From: SZAS-103 sp038316385
GTDB taxonomy: Bacteria; Pseudomonadota; Gammaproteobacteria; Xanthomonadales; Xanthomonadaceae
Reading direction: 5' to 3'
Assembly: GCA_038316385.1 (NCBI GenBank)
Contig: JBBQAN010000006.1
Coordinates: forward strand, 78,360 to 142,359
DNA length: 64,000 nt
The position numbers and the translations under genes are program-made. This document shows positions 54,219-63,608 of the stretch, one piece after another. The number at the start of each line of letters is the position of its first letter. Within the stretch, counting starts at the first letter, position 1. The notes under the pieces were generated by a model. That model was not told the DNA's origin. It searched no databases and saw nothing but the letters and a program-made list of their open reading frames with translations.

Positions 54219-55112
54219 ATGACCAATTCCGCACCCGCCGCACCCCCTGCTGCACGCGTCCTCGATGGCAGACGCATCGCTGAAGAGTTGCTTGACGGGC
54301 TGGCGACGCGAGTAAGGGCGAGGGTGGCTGCGGGCAAGCCACGACCTGGGCTCGCGGTGGTTCTGGTCGGCAGCGATGCCGCCTCGGCTGTGTACGTGCG
54401 CAACAAGCGCCGCGCCTGCGAGAAAGTCGGCATCCATACGCTGGATTTCGACCTGCCGGCGGCCACAACCGAAGCGCAGTTGCTCGCCTTGATCGACCAA
54501 CTCAACGCCGACAAGGCCGTTCATGGCATCCTCGTGCAGTTGCCGCTGCCGGAAATTGCTGACGCGAGTCGGCTGATCCACCGCATCGATCCGCGCAAGG
54601 ACGTGGACGGTTTCCATCCCGAAAACGTCGGTCACCTTGCACTGCGCCAGTTCGGCCTGCGCCCTTGCACGCCGCGCGGAATCACCACCTTGCTCGGCTA
54701 TACCGATCGTCCCGTGCGCGGCGCCAGCGCGACGATCGTCGGCGTCTCAAACCACGTTGGTCGGCCGATGGCGCTGGAATTGATGATCGCCGGCTGCACG
54801 GTCACCTCCTGCCACAAGTTCACGCCGCCCGATGTGTTGCGACGGCACATCGCAGAGGCCGATATTCTGGTGGTAGCGGTGGGAAAACCCGGACTGATAC
54901 CGGGTGAATGGGTCAAGCCCGGTGCGGTGGTAATCGATGTCGGAATCAATCGGCTAGAAGACGGTCGCCTGGTCGGTGATGTGGACTACGCAGAAGCCGC
55001 GAAACGCGCAAGCTGGATTACGCCGGTGCCGGGAGGGGTCGGGCCGATGACAGTGGCGACGTTGCTGCAGAATACGCTGGAGGCTGCGGAAGCATCGGAT
55101 CCGCCAATATGA
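54219..55112 (+). CDS. folD: methylene-tetrahydrofolate dehydrogenase / cyclohydrolase FolD
   Basis: The 297-aa bifunctional enzyme converts 5,10-methylene-THF to 10-formyl-THF, supplying one-carbon units for purine and initiator tRNA synthesis. Motifs are VGSDAASAVYVRNKRRACEKVGI near the N-terminus, ILVQLPLP, the DPRKDVDGFHP segment, GASATIVGVSNHVGRP for NADP, and the final TPVPGGVGPMTVA. A GATAAT box at 54181-54186 could be its -10. It is about 80 bases from guaB, consistent with one-carbon and purine metabolism being adjacent. Confidence 0.96.
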   Translation: MTNSAPAAPPAARVLDGRRIAEELLDGLATRVRARVAAGKPRPGLAVVLVGSDAASAVYVRNKRRACEKVGIHTLDFDLPAATTEAQLLALIDQLNADKAVHGILVQLPLPEIADASRLIHRIDPRKDVDGFHPENVGHLALRQFGLRPCTPRGITTLLGYTDRPVRGASATIVGVSNHVGRPMALELMIAGCTVTSCHKFTPPDVLRRHIAEADILVVAVGKPGLIPGEWVKPGAVVIDVGINRLEDGRLVGDVDYAEAAKRASWITPVPGGVGPMTVATLLQNTLEAAEASDPPI

Positions 55113-55157
55113 CGCAGCGGTTGCAAATCCTGCAAGCATCGGACTCGTCGAACCGGG

Positions 55158-55163
55158 TATAAT
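55158..55163 (+). promoter_or_regulatory. -10 box of guaB
   Basis: A perfect TATAAT lies 28 bases before the guaB ATG at 55191; GGAG precedes the ATG by seven bases. A clear -35 at the right spacing is not seen. Confidence 0.55.
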
Positions 55164-55190
55164 GGCGCGGTTCCTCACCCGGAGCCGTCC

Positions 55191-56648
55191 ATGCTGCGCA
55201 TTCTGGCCGAAGCGCTGACCTTCGACGACGTATCGCTGGTTCCTGCGCATTCCGTAGTGCTGCCGAAAGACGTAAGACTCAAGGCACGACTCACGCGCGG
55301 CCTCTCGCTGAATCTGCCGATCGTGTCTGCGGCCATGGACACCGTCACCGAAGCGCGTCTGGCGATCACGATGGCGCAATTAGGCGGCATCGGCATCCTT
55401 CACAAGAACATGTCGATCGCGGCGCAAGCCAAGCACGTTGCGCAGGTCAAACACTTCGAAGCCGGCGTCATTCGCGAGCCGTTCACGGTCGGCCCGGAGA
55501 CGACGATCGGCGAAGTTCTCAAGCTCACGCGTGCGCGTAATATTTCCGGTGTGCCGGTAGTTGATGGCGGACAGCTCGTCGGCATCGTCACCAGTCGCGA
55601 CATGCGCTTCGAGAAGAAGCTCGACGATCCCGTGCGTCACATCATGACCAAGAAGGATCGGTTGGTGACAGTCGGCGAGAACGCATCCGATGAGGAAGTG
55701 CTCGCGCTACTGCACAAGCATCGCATCGAAAAAGTCCTCGTCGTCAACGATGGTTTCGAGTTGCGCGGGCTGATCACCGTCAAGGACATTCAGAAGGCGC
55801 GCGACAATCCCGACTCCGCGAAGGATTTCGCCGAGCGATTGCTGGTGGGCGCTGCGGTCGGTGTCGGCGGCGATACCGAGGCGCGCATCGCGGCGCTGGT
55901 ACACGCAGGTGTGGACGTGATCGTCGTCGATACCGCGCACGGCCATTCGCAAGGCGTACTCGATCGCGTCGCCTGGGTCAAGAAAAACCATCCGGATGTG
56001 CAAGTGATCGGTGGCAATATCGTCACCGGCGATGCAGCGCTTGCGTTGATGGACGCGGGCGCGGATGCGGTGAAGGTCGGCGTCGGTCCGGGATCGATCT
56101 GTACCACGCGCATCGTGGCTGGAGTCGGAGTGCCGCAGATCACCGCGATTGCGATGGTCGCCGAAGCGCTGCAGGATCGAATCCCGCTGATCGCCGATGG
56201 CGGTATCCGCTACTCGGGCGACATCGCGAAGGCGATCGCGGCCGGCGCGTCGAGCGTGATGATCGGTGGCTTGTTCGCGGGTACGGAAGAGGCACCGGGC
56301 GAGATCGAATTGTTCCAGGGTCGCAGCTACAAGAGCTATCGCGGCATGGGTTCGTTGGGCGCGATGGAGCTGGGCAGCAAGGATCGTTATTTTCAGGATG
56401 CATCCGACGCCGACAAGCTGGTTCCGGAAGGTATCGAGGGACGCGTTCCGTATCGCGGCCCGCTACGCGACATCGTGCACCAGCTTGCCGGTGGCCTGCG
56501 CGCATCGATGGGCTATGTGGGTTGCGCGACCATTGAGGAGATGCGCAGCAAACCGACCTTCGTGCAAGTCAGCAGCGCCGGTGCGCGCGAAAGTCACGTG
56601 CATGATGTGCAGATCACCAAAGAGCCTCCGAATTATCGGATGACGTGA
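55191..56648 (+). CDS. guaB: inosine-5'-monophosphate dehydrogenase
   Basis: A 485-aa enzyme that oxidises IMP to XMP, the committed step in GMP synthesis. The barrel carries catalytic Cys in GPGSICTTRIVAGVG, and a pair of CBS domains (about residues 95-200, HIMTKKDRLVTVGEN and KVLVVND) is inserted as in other bacterial enzymes. The final part includes ADGGIRYSGDIAKAIAAGA and the mobile flap. It is followed by guaA after 28 bases. Confidence 0.97.
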   Translation: MLRILAEALTFDDVSLVPAHSVVLPKDVRLKARLTRGLSLNLPIVSAAMDTVTEARLAITMAQLGGIGILHKNMSIAAQAKHVAQVKHFEAGVIREPFTVGPETTIGEVLKLTRARNISGVPVVDGGQLVGIVTSRDMRFEKKLDDPVRHIMTKKDRLVTVGENASDEEVLALLHKHRIEKVLVVNDGFELRGLITVKDIQKARDNPDSAKDFAERLLVGAAVGVGGDTEARIAALVHAGVDVIVVDTAHGHSQGVLDRVAWVKKNHPDVQVIGGNIVTGDAALALMDAGADAVKVGVGPGSICTTRIVAGVGVPQITAIAMVAEALQDRIPLIADGGIRYSGDIAKAIAAGASSVMIGGLFAGTEEAPGEIELFQGRSYKSYRGMGSLGAMELGSKDRYFQDASDADKLVPEGIEGRVPYRGPLRDIVHQLAGGLRASMGYVGCATIEEMRSKPTFVQVSSAGARESHVHDVQITKEPPNYRMT

Positions 56649-56676
56649 TCGTCAAGTTCCGAATCCAGAGGTCAGA

Positions 56677-58260
56677 ATGCACGACATCCACACCGACAAG
56701 ATCCTGATCCTCGACTTCGGCGCGCAGTACACGCAATTGATCGCGCGGCGCATCCGCGAGATCGGCGTGTATTGCGAGATCTGGGCTTGGGATCATGATC
56801 CTGTGCAAATCGCGGTATTCGCACCGAAAGGCATCATCCTTTCCGGTGGCCCGGAATCGACCCTCGCGGAAAATTCTCCGCGTGCTCCGCAGCACGTGTT
56901 CGATGCCGGCGTACCGGTGCTCGGCATCTGCTACGGCATGCAGACGATGGCCGCGCAACTCGGCGGCAAGGTCGAGGCCGATCATCATCGCGAATTCGGT
57001 TATGCGGAAGTCGAGGTGCTGCGCACTTGCGCACTGCTTGACGAGATGAAGGATTTCCCCGGTTCGCCGCCGCGCCTCGGCGTGTGGATGAGCCACGGCG
57101 ATCGCGTGACTTTGACGCCGCCTGGCTTCAAGACAACAGCGCGCACCGAGAGCGTCGCGATCGCGGCGATGGCCGACGAGATGCGCCACTGGTACGGTGT
57201 GCAATTCCATCCGGAAGTGACGCACACCAAATCCGGGGCGGCGATGCTGGAGCGTTTCGTCGTTGACATCTGCGGCTGCAAGACATTGTGGACTGCGGCG
57301 AATATCGTCGAAGACCAGATCGCACGCGTACGTGCGCAGGTTGGCGACGATCACGTGTTGCTCGGTCTTTCCGGCGGTGTGGATTCATCGGTGGTCGCAG
57401 CGCTTCTGCATCGCGCGCTCGGAGACAGACTCACCTGCGTGTTCGTCGATACCGGGCTATTGCGCTGGAAGGAAGGCGACGAGGTGATGGCGGCGTTTGC
57501 CGCTGCATCGAGCAGCAACGGACTCGGCATCAAGATCATCCGCGTCAATGCGGCCGACCGTTATTTCGCCGCACTTGCCGGCGTCAGCGATCCGGAAGCC
57601 AAGCGCAAGATCATCGGCAAGCTTTTCGTCGAGATCTTCGACGAGGAATCCGCAAAGCTCACGAATGTGAAGTGGCTGGCGCAGGGCACGATCTATCCCG
57701 ACGTGATCGAATCGGCCGGTAGCAAGACCGGCAAGGCGCACGTGATCAAGAGCCACCACAATGTCGGTGGCCTGCCTGAACACATGAAGCTTGGCCTCGT
57801 CGAGCCTTTGCGCGAATTGTTCAAGGATGAAGTACGGCGCATCGGTGTCGAACTCGGCTTGCCGCGCACGATGGTGTATCGGCATCCGTTCCCTGGACCG
57901 GGGCTCGGCGTTCGCATCCTTGGCGAAGTGAAACCCGAATACGCAGAGTTGCTCGCACAGGCCGATGCAATTTTCATCGAGGAATTGCGCAAGGCCGATC
58001 TCTACGACAAGACCAGTCAGGCGTTCGCGGTGTTCCTGCCGGTGAAATCTGTAGGCGTGGTCGGCGATGCGCGCGCTTACGAGTGGGTGATTGCATTGCG
58101 CGCGGTCGAGACGATCGACTTCATGACAGCGCACTGGGCGCACTTGCCGTACGAATTCCTTGGCCGTGTATCCAACCGCATTATCAATGAATTGCACGGT
58201 ATTTCCCGAGTCGTTTACGACATCAGCGGCAAACCGCCGGCGACCATTGAGTGGGAATGA
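56677..58260 (+). CDS. guaA: GMP synthase (glutamine-hydrolysing)
   Basis: A 527-aa amidotransferase that converts XMP to GMP. The class I glutaminase domain has the nucleophile in LGICYGMQTM and the His-Glu pair in QFHPEVTHT. The synthetase has the pyrophosphatase loop LSGGVDSSVVAALL, and the C-terminal dimer domain ends PPATIEWE. It is downstream of guaB, and its stop overlaps the tadA start by ATGA. Confidence 0.97.
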   Translation: MHDIHTDKILILDFGAQYTQLIARRIREIGVYCEIWAWDHDPVQIAVFAPKGIILSGGPESTLAENSPRAPQHVFDAGVPVLGICYGMQTMAAQLGGKVEADHHREFGYAEVEVLRTCALLDEMKDFPGSPPRLGVWMSHGDRVTLTPPGFKTTARTESVAIAAMADEMRHWYGVQFHPEVTHTKSGAAMLERFVVDICGCKTLWTAANIVEDQIARVRAQVGDDHVLLGLSGGVDSSVVAALLHRALGDRLTCVFVDTGLLRWKEGDEVMAAFAAASSSNGLGIKIIRVNAADRYFAALAGVSDPEAKRKIIGKLFVEIFDEESAKLTNVKWLAQGTIYPDVIESAGSKTGKAHVIKSHHNVGGLPEHMKLGLVEPLRELFKDEVRRIGVELGLPRTMVYRHPFPGPGLGVRILGEVKPEYAELLAQADAIFIEELRKADLYDKTSQAFAVFLPVKSVGVVGDARAYEWVIALRAVETIDFMTAHWAHLPYEFLGRVSNRIINELHGISRVVYDISGKPPATIEWE

Positions 58261-58748
58261 GCGGTCTGGACGATAGCGCGAGTGCCGACATACGCTGGAT
58301 GCGCCACGCCTTCGCGCTTGCCGAGCGTGCAGAGCGTGAACACGATGAAATCCCCGTCGGCGCAGTGGTGGTTTCAGCCGATGGCACGCGCAGCGTGGAA
58401 GGTTTCAACCGAAATATCGCCGACCACGATCCCACTGCGCATGCGGAAATCGTGGCGATGCGTGCAGCCGGAAAGTTGATCGGCAACCATAGGTTGGTCG
58501 GATGCACGCTCTACGTGACGCTCGAGCCGTGCGCGATGTGCGCGATGGCGATGGTGCATGCGCGGATTGCACGCGTGGTTTATGCGGCGTCCGATCCCAA
58601 GACTGGTGCGGCTGGCAGTGTTTTCGACGTGATCGCCGATCCGCGCCACAACCATCGTGTGGAAGTGCAGGGCGGATTGCTGGCTGAGGAAGCCGGATCG
58701 AAGTTGACAGAGTATTTCCGTCGAAAGCGCGGCAAATCCGTCAGTTGA
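58257..58748 (+). CDS. tadA: tRNA-specific adenosine deaminase TadA
   Basis: A 163-aa cytidine-deaminase-fold enzyme that converts A34 to inosine in tRNA-Arg(ACG). The zinc site is His62-Ala-Glu64 (HAE) with Cys92 and Cys95 (EPCAMC). ATG 58257 overlaps the guaA stop. The alternative start six bases upstream (58251) lies in the end of guaA. Confidence 0.93.
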   Translation: MSGLDDSASADIRWMRHAFALAERAEREHDEIPVGAVVVSADGTRSVEGFNRNIADHDPTAHAEIVAMRAAGKLIGNHRLVGCTLYVTLEPCAMCAMAMVHARIARVVYAASDPKTGAAGSVFDVIADPRHNHRVEVQGGLLAEEAGSKLTEYFRRKRGKSVS

Positions 58749-58793
58749 AATATGCGTTCCGAAAGTTGGCCTTGCGCTATCAGTAGTCTTCTT

Positions 58794-59270
58794 TCAAGCG
58801 CGATCCGTGCGGTCGCGCGTGAGCTGTCGATCAAGGTCGGTCTCAAGCATCTTGAGGGCAATGCTCGCTTCATGACCGAGGCATAGCGATGCGATGAACA
58901 TCAGCAGCACGCCCAGGATCGCAAACAGCATCGGCACGAAGTCGATATGCCATCCGAGCACGCTGTCGGCGGCGATCGCCATGCTGGTGCCGACGAATGC
59001 AGTCACCGCGCCATACAGCAATCGCAATGCTGCCAGCACAAGTCGCGAACGTTTGCGGTGCAGATCAACGCGTCGCCGCAACTCGTCCTGCGCTTCCACC
59101 GCAGAGCGCTTGAGTTCAACGATATCAAGGCGCATCCGGTCCACTACCCTCGACAGCCGGGCATTGGATGTTGCCAACAACGAGCTCGTCGCAGTCAGGA
59201 AAAAGGCCGGCGTGATCATCGCCGAAACGACGGCATAGTGGCTGCTGTCGGTGCCGATCGGCAAGGTCAT
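58794..59270 (-). CDS. DUF2721 family membrane protein
   Basis: A 158-aa protein with an N-terminal hydrophobic helix (VVSAMITPAFFLTATSSLLAT) and TSNARLSRVVDRMR, the DUF2721 signature. A charged coiled section follows, then two further helices (about residues 85-105 and 110-135). Function unknown. It is convergent with tadA, and divergent from orn with 59 bases between the starts. Confidence 0.75.
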   Translation of the reverse strand: MTLPIGTDSSHYAVVSAMITPAFFLTATSSLLATSNARLSRVVDRMRLDIVELKRSAVEAQDELRRRVDLHRKRSRLVLAALRLLYGAVTAFVGTSMAIAADSVLGWHIDFVPMLFAILGVLLMFIASLCLGHEASIALKMLETDLDRQLTRDRTDRA

Positions 59271-59329
59271 GGGCGCGCTCCGCAGGCTGTGAACGCTATG
59301 ATGCACGCACTTCCCATCCGTGCGAATCC

Positions 59330-59911
59330 ATGTTGACCAATCCCAGCCAAACCCGTCATGACGACGACAACCTGATCTGGATCGATCTTGAAATGACCGG
59401 GCTGGACCCGGACACCGATGCAATCATCGAAATCGCGACGCTGGTGACCGACAAGGAGCTCAACATCCTTGCCGAAGGTCCGGAGCTTGCGATCCAGCAT
59501 CCGCTCGTGCGGCTCGAAGCGATGGACGACTGGAATCGAAACCAGCACACGAAATCGGGATTGTGGCAGCGCGTGCTGGATTCGACGATCTCGTCAGCGA
59601 CTGCAGAAGCGTTGACGGTGGAATTCATTGCGCAGTGGATACCGGCAAACAAATCGCCAATGTGTGGCAATACGATTTGCCAGGATCGGCGCTTCCTGTA
59701 TCGCTCGATGCCCCGGCTGGAGCGCTACTTCCATTATCGCAATCTTGATGTGAGCACGATCAAGGAACTCGCACGGCGTTGGGCGCCAGATGTGTCCAAG
59801 GGTTTCAACAAGGAGTCGGCGCACACTGCACTCAGCGATATACGCGATTCGGTGGCCGAGTTGCGCTACTACCGACAGTTCATGGGCAGACTCGGCGGCG
59901 AGATGTCCTGA
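59330..59911 (+). CDS. orn: oligoribonuclease
   Basis: A 193-aa DEDDh exonuclease that removes 2- to 5-mer RNA and degrades pGpG from cyclic-di-GMP turnover. Metal residues Asp19 and Glu21 are in IDLEMTGLD; CGNTICQDRRF and HTALSDIRDSVAEL hold the others, including catalytic His. Length and motifs match the gammaproteobacterial enzyme. It begins 59 bases from the divergent DUF2721 gene. Confidence 0.96.
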   Translation: MLTNPSQTRHDDDNLIWIDLEMTGLDPDTDAIIEIATLVTDKELNILAEGPELAIQHPLVRLEAMDDWNRNQHTKSGLWQRVLDSTISSATAEALTVEFIAQWIPANKSPMCGNTICQDRRFLYRSMPRLERYFHYRNLDVSTIKELARRWAPDVSKGFNKESAHTALSDIRDSVAELRYYRQFMGRLGGEMS

Positions 59912-59971
59912 GCATCTGACGGTTGGTGTCTGAGGCAACGGAAAGCGTCGCATCTTGTTACGGCCAACCAC

Positions 59972-61003
59972 TCAACTTTCCGGCGTGTCCGGCATGCCCG
60001 CTGGCGTTGTGGGCAAATCATCGAGAATCGATGCGCTGGATGGTTTGATGGACTTCGCAGGCATCTTGCGCCGCGAAGTGTCGTTGAGCAGTTGTTCACC
60101 GTGTTGCGCATCTGCAGCGCCATGGTGGAAGACGTGCAAATCCTGCTGCGGGAATGGAATGGTGACGCCGTGTTCGCCTAGTGCGGTGCGTGCGGATTCA
60201 AGCAGCTCGCTCTTGGCCTTGGCGAAGTCCTGAGTCGCCACCCATGCGCGCAGAATGATGTTCACGCTGCTTTCGGCGAGCGCCGATACGATCACATCGG
60301 GCGCCGGATCCTTGAGCACGCGCACGTTGCTGCGCGCCGTGGCGATCAGGATTTCACGCGCAGCACGGATGTCGTCGTCGTATCCAATGCCGATCGTCAG
60401 GTCGATACGGCGTTGGGTGCGCGCGGTGTAGTTGGTGATCGGCGCGTTGGTGATCAAGCTGTTTGGCAGGATGATGACGCGGTTGTCGAACGTACGCAGC
60501 ACGGTCTGAAAGATGCGTACCCGCTCGACGATGCCGTTGAGCGTCGCGACCTGCACTTCGTCGCCGGAACGAAATGGACGCAACGCGATCAGCATCACGC
60601 CCGAGGCGATGTTCGACAACGAATCCTTCATCGCAAGGCCGATGCCGAGGCCCGCTGCGCCGATCACGGCGAGCAGCGAATTGGTCGGTGCTCCGATGAT
60701 TTCCAGCGTTGCGATGAACACGACAATCGAGAGGATTGCGCGCGCAATGTTGCCGAGGAAGCTGGTGAGGATCGCTTCCACGCCGAAGCGAGCAAGCACT
60801 TTCGAGACCAGACGGCCGCACCATTTTGCCAGCCACATGCCGGTGACCAGCAGCAACAAGCCGCCGCCGATCCGCACTCCCCATTCGGTGCCGAATTCGG
60901 CCCAGTCGATGTGGTGCAGCCGGTCCAGCAACCGCGTGGAAGCGACGACCGGTTGCTGGATGAAAGGCTGCAGCGACGACGCGGGCGTCGGCACGCTACG
61001 CAC
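59972..61003 (-). CDS. MscS-family mechanosensitive channel
   Basis: A 343-aa inner-membrane protein with three N-terminal helices, the third pore-lining (IGAAGLGIGLAMKDSLSNIASGVMLI), the beta domain (RSGDEVQVATLNGIVERVRIFQTVLRTFDNRVIILPNSLI) and a long charged C-terminus. It would open on osmotic downshock. GTG 61003 overlaps the end of ppsA by eight bases, so they are probably co-transcribed; why a mechanosensitive channel would be coupled to gluconeogenesis is not clear. Confidence 0.9.
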   Translation of the reverse strand: MRSVPTPASSLQPFIQQPVVASTRLLDRLHHIDWAEFGTEWGVRIGGGLLLLVTGMWLAKWCGRLVSKVLARFGVEAILTSFLGNIARAILSIVVFIATLEIIGAPTNSLLAVIGAAGLGIGLAMKDSLSNIASGVMLIALRPFRSGDEVQVATLNGIVERVRIFQTVLRTFDNRVIILPNSLITNAPITNYTARTQRRIDLTIGIGYDDDIRAAREILIATARSNVRVLKDPAPDVIVSALAESSVNIILRAWVATQDFAKAKSELLESARTALGEHGVTIPFPQQDLHVFHHGAADAQHGEQLLNDTSRRKMPAKSIKPSSASILDDLPTTPAGMPDTPES

Positions 61004-63449
61004 CCTTGAGCTTCGCGAGACGCAACCAGGTATCGACGACGGTGTCCGGATTCAACGATACCGATTCGATGCCTTGCTGCATCAGCCATTCCGCCAGATC
61101 CGGATGATCGGATGGCCCCTGGCCACAGATGCCGATGTACTTGCCTTTCGCGCGTGCGGCTGTAATCGCCATTGACAGCAACTTCTTCACTGCTGCATCG
61201 CGCTCGTCGAACAAGTGCGCGACGATCCCCGAATCGCGGTCAAGACCGAGGGTGAGTTGAGTGAGATCGTTGGAACCGATAGAAAAGCCGTCGAACATCT
61301 CGAGGAATTCATCGGCCAGCAATGCGTTCGACGGCAGCTCGCACATCATGATGAGCTTCAAGCCCGGCCCTCCGTCAACACTGTCGCCGCGACGCAGACC
61401 GTTTTTCGCGAGCACGTCGATGACTTTGCGGCCTTCGTCGAGAGTGCGCACGAACGGAATCATCACCCAGCAGTTCGTGAGGCCCATTTCCTCGCGTACT
61501 TTCTTCACAGCGCGGCATTCGAGCGCAAAGCAGTCGGCGAAACTCGGATCCACATAGCGCGACGCACCCCGGAAACCGATCATCGGGTTTTCCTCGTGCG
61601 GCTCATACTGCTTGCCGCCGACCAGATTCGCGTATTCGTTTGACTTGAAATCCGACAAACGCACAATCACTGGATTCGGCGCGAACGCGGCAGTCAGGGT
61701 CGCGATGCCTTCGACAAGTCGTTCGACGTAGTAACTCACCGGATCGGCGTAGCCGGCGATCAAGGTATCGATCTGCAACTTGATGTCGCGCGGCTGGCGG
61801 TCGTATTCGAGCAACGCTTTCGGATGCACGCCAATCTGTCGCGCGATGATGAATTCGAGACGCGCGAGCCCGACGCCTTGATTCGGCAGTTGCGCGAAGT
61901 CGAATGCGCGCTCGGGATTGCCGACATTCATCATGATTTTGAGTGGGGCAGGCGGCATCTTGTCGAGATCGGCAGTGATGCGTTCGAACGGCAGGGTGCC
62001 GGAATAGATCGTGCCGGTATCGCCTTCGGCGCACGACACCGTGACGTCAGTACCATCTGGAATCGTGTCGAGCGCGTTGCCGCAGCCAACGACTGCAGGC
62101 ACGCCGAGCTCGCGCGCGATGATCGCCGCATGACAGGTGCGACCGCCGCGATTGGTCACGATCGCTGCCGCGCGCTTCATGATGGGTTCCCAATCGGGAT
62201 CGGTCATGTCGGCGACGAGTACATCGCCAGGCTGCACCTTTTCCATTTCCGCAATCGTGCGCACGATGCGCGCCTTGCCTTGACCGATCTTCTGGCCGAT
62301 CGAACGTCCTTCGCACAGCACGGGACCACGCCCGGACAGATTGTAGCGTTCAATCTGGGTTGTGCGAACGCGTGACTTCACGGTTTCCGGTCGTGCCTGC
62401 ACGATGTAGATGCGCTCGCTGTTACCGTCCTTCGCCCACTCGATATCCATCGGGCGGCCGTAGTGTTGCTCGATCTTCAGCGCCTGTCGTGCGAGTTCTT
62501 CGACATCGGCATCGTTGATGGCAAACCGGCTACGCAATTCGACCGGTGTGTCCTCATTGCGCACGCGTTCGCCCGGCAGATCCGAATACACCATGCGCAG
62601 CGCTTTGGAACCGAGCGTGCGTCGCAGGATCGCGGGCTTGCCTTGTCGCAGTGTTGGCTTGTAAACGTAGAACTCGTCGGGATTCACCGCGCCCTGTACG
62701 ACATTTTCGCCAAGGCCGTAACTCGCGGTAATGAACACTACATCGCGGAATCCGGATTCGGTATCGAGCGTGAACAACACGCCGGATGCGCCGATATCCG
62801 AACGCACCATGAGTTGTACGCCAGCCGACAAAAAGACATCTTCGTGCTTGTAGCCGTGGTGCACGCGATAGGCAATCGCACGGTCGTTGTAGAGCGACGC
62901 GAACACGTCCTTGACCTTGCGCACGACATCATCGACGCCAGTCACGTTGAGATAGGTTTCCTGCTGGCCGGCGAAGCTCGCGTCGGGAAGATCTTCAGCG
63001 GTCGCGGATGATCGAACCGCTACTGCAACATCAAGCTCGTGCGATCCTCCCTGATCGCGAGAATCAAACAGCGTCCCTCCCTGGCCGCACTCTTCACCCG
63101 CTGCGCGCGCGTCTTCGCATAACTTGGCGTAGGCGTTTCGGATCGCAGCATCCAGCGCTTGCGGTAGCGGCGCATCGGAGATCCAGCCACGAATTTCGGT
63201 ACCGGCGCGCGTCAGTTCGGCGACGTCTTCGACATCGAGCGTCGCCAATCGATCCTGCATGCGCTGGGCGAGGTTGTTTTCGGCGATGAAGTCACGGAAA
63301 GCATCGGCGGTGGTGGCGAAGCCGCCGGGAACCGAAACTCCGAGGTTGCTCAGGCTGCCGATCATCTCGCCAAGCGATGAGTTCTTGCCACCGACTTGGG
63401 CAAGATCGGTCAGGCGCAACTGGTCCAACCAAAGCACATGCTGGGTCAA
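60996..63449 (-). CDS. ppsA: phosphoenolpyruvate synthase
   Basis: An 817-aa enzyme that converts pyruvate, ATP and water to PEP, AMP and phosphate. The ATP-binding N-terminus (GGKNSSLGEMI, RSSATAEDLPDASFAGQQETYLN), the phospho-His swivel (TNRGGRTCHAAIIARELGVPAVV), and the PEP-utiliser C-terminal barrel with IGICGQGPSDHPD are all present. The start is TTG 63449 with GGGAG seven bases upstream; a longer open frame adds nothing conserved. Between AYAKLCED and VAVAVRSSATAED there is an extra stretch of about 20 residues that includes two QGG motifs 10 residues apart. It is divergent from its regulator ppsR. Confidence 0.95.
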   Translation of the reverse strand: MTQHVLWLDQLRLTDLAQVGGKNSSLGEMIGSLSNLGVSVPGGFATTADAFRDFIAENNLAQRMQDRLATLDVEDVAELTRAGTEIRGWISDAPLPQALDAAIRNAYAKLCEDARAAGEECGQGGTLFDSRDQGGSHELDVAVAVRSSATAEDLPDASFAGQQETYLNVTGVDDVVRKVKDVFASLYNDRAIAYRVHHGYKHEDVFLSAGVQLMVRSDIGASGVLFTLDTESGFRDVVFITASYGLGENVVQGAVNPDEFYVYKPTLRQGKPAILRRTLGSKALRMVYSDLPGERVRNEDTPVELRSRFAINDADVEELARQALKIEQHYGRPMDIEWAKDGNSERIYIVQARPETVKSRVRTTQIERYNLSGRGPVLCEGRSIGQKIGQGKARIVRTIAEMEKVQPGDVLVADMTDPDWEPIMKRAAAIVTNRGGRTCHAAIIARELGVPAVVGCGNALDTIPDGTDVTVSCAEGDTGTIYSGTLPFERITADLDKMPPAPLKIMMNVGNPERAFDFAQLPNQGVGLARLEFIIARQIGVHPKALLEYDRQPRDIKLQIDTLIAGYADPVSYYVERLVEGIATLTAAFAPNPVIVRLSDFKSNEYANLVGGKQYEPHEENPMIGFRGASRYVDPSFADCFALECRAVKKVREEMGLTNCWVMIPFVRTLDEGRKVIDVLAKNGLRRGDSVDGGPGLKLIMMCELPSNALLADEFLEMFDGFSIGSNDLTQLTLGLDRDSGIVAHLFDERDAAVKKLLSMAITAARAKGKYIGICGQGPSDHPDLAEWLMQQGIESVSLNPDTVVDTWLRLAKLKGA
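63046..63083 (+). repeat. 30-bp direct repeat unit in the ppsA insertion
   Basis: CCTCCCTG occurs at 63046-63053 and again at 63076-63083, with similar flanks (CGC a few bases beyond). The spacing is exactly 30 bases, so the two copies are in the same frame within ppsA. Confidence 0.5.
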
Positions 63450-63608
63450 CGTCGGACTCCCATCGGATGGTGCGCGCCGGATTTGCGCATTGCATTCGCG
63501 TATTTTGCGGGCGAGGGTGTTTTCGTACAAGCTTGAGCATTGCTCCGCGATGAACGATACGGAGTATGCAGGTGAAGATGCTGGAATTGGCGCCACGAGG
63601 GACACACG

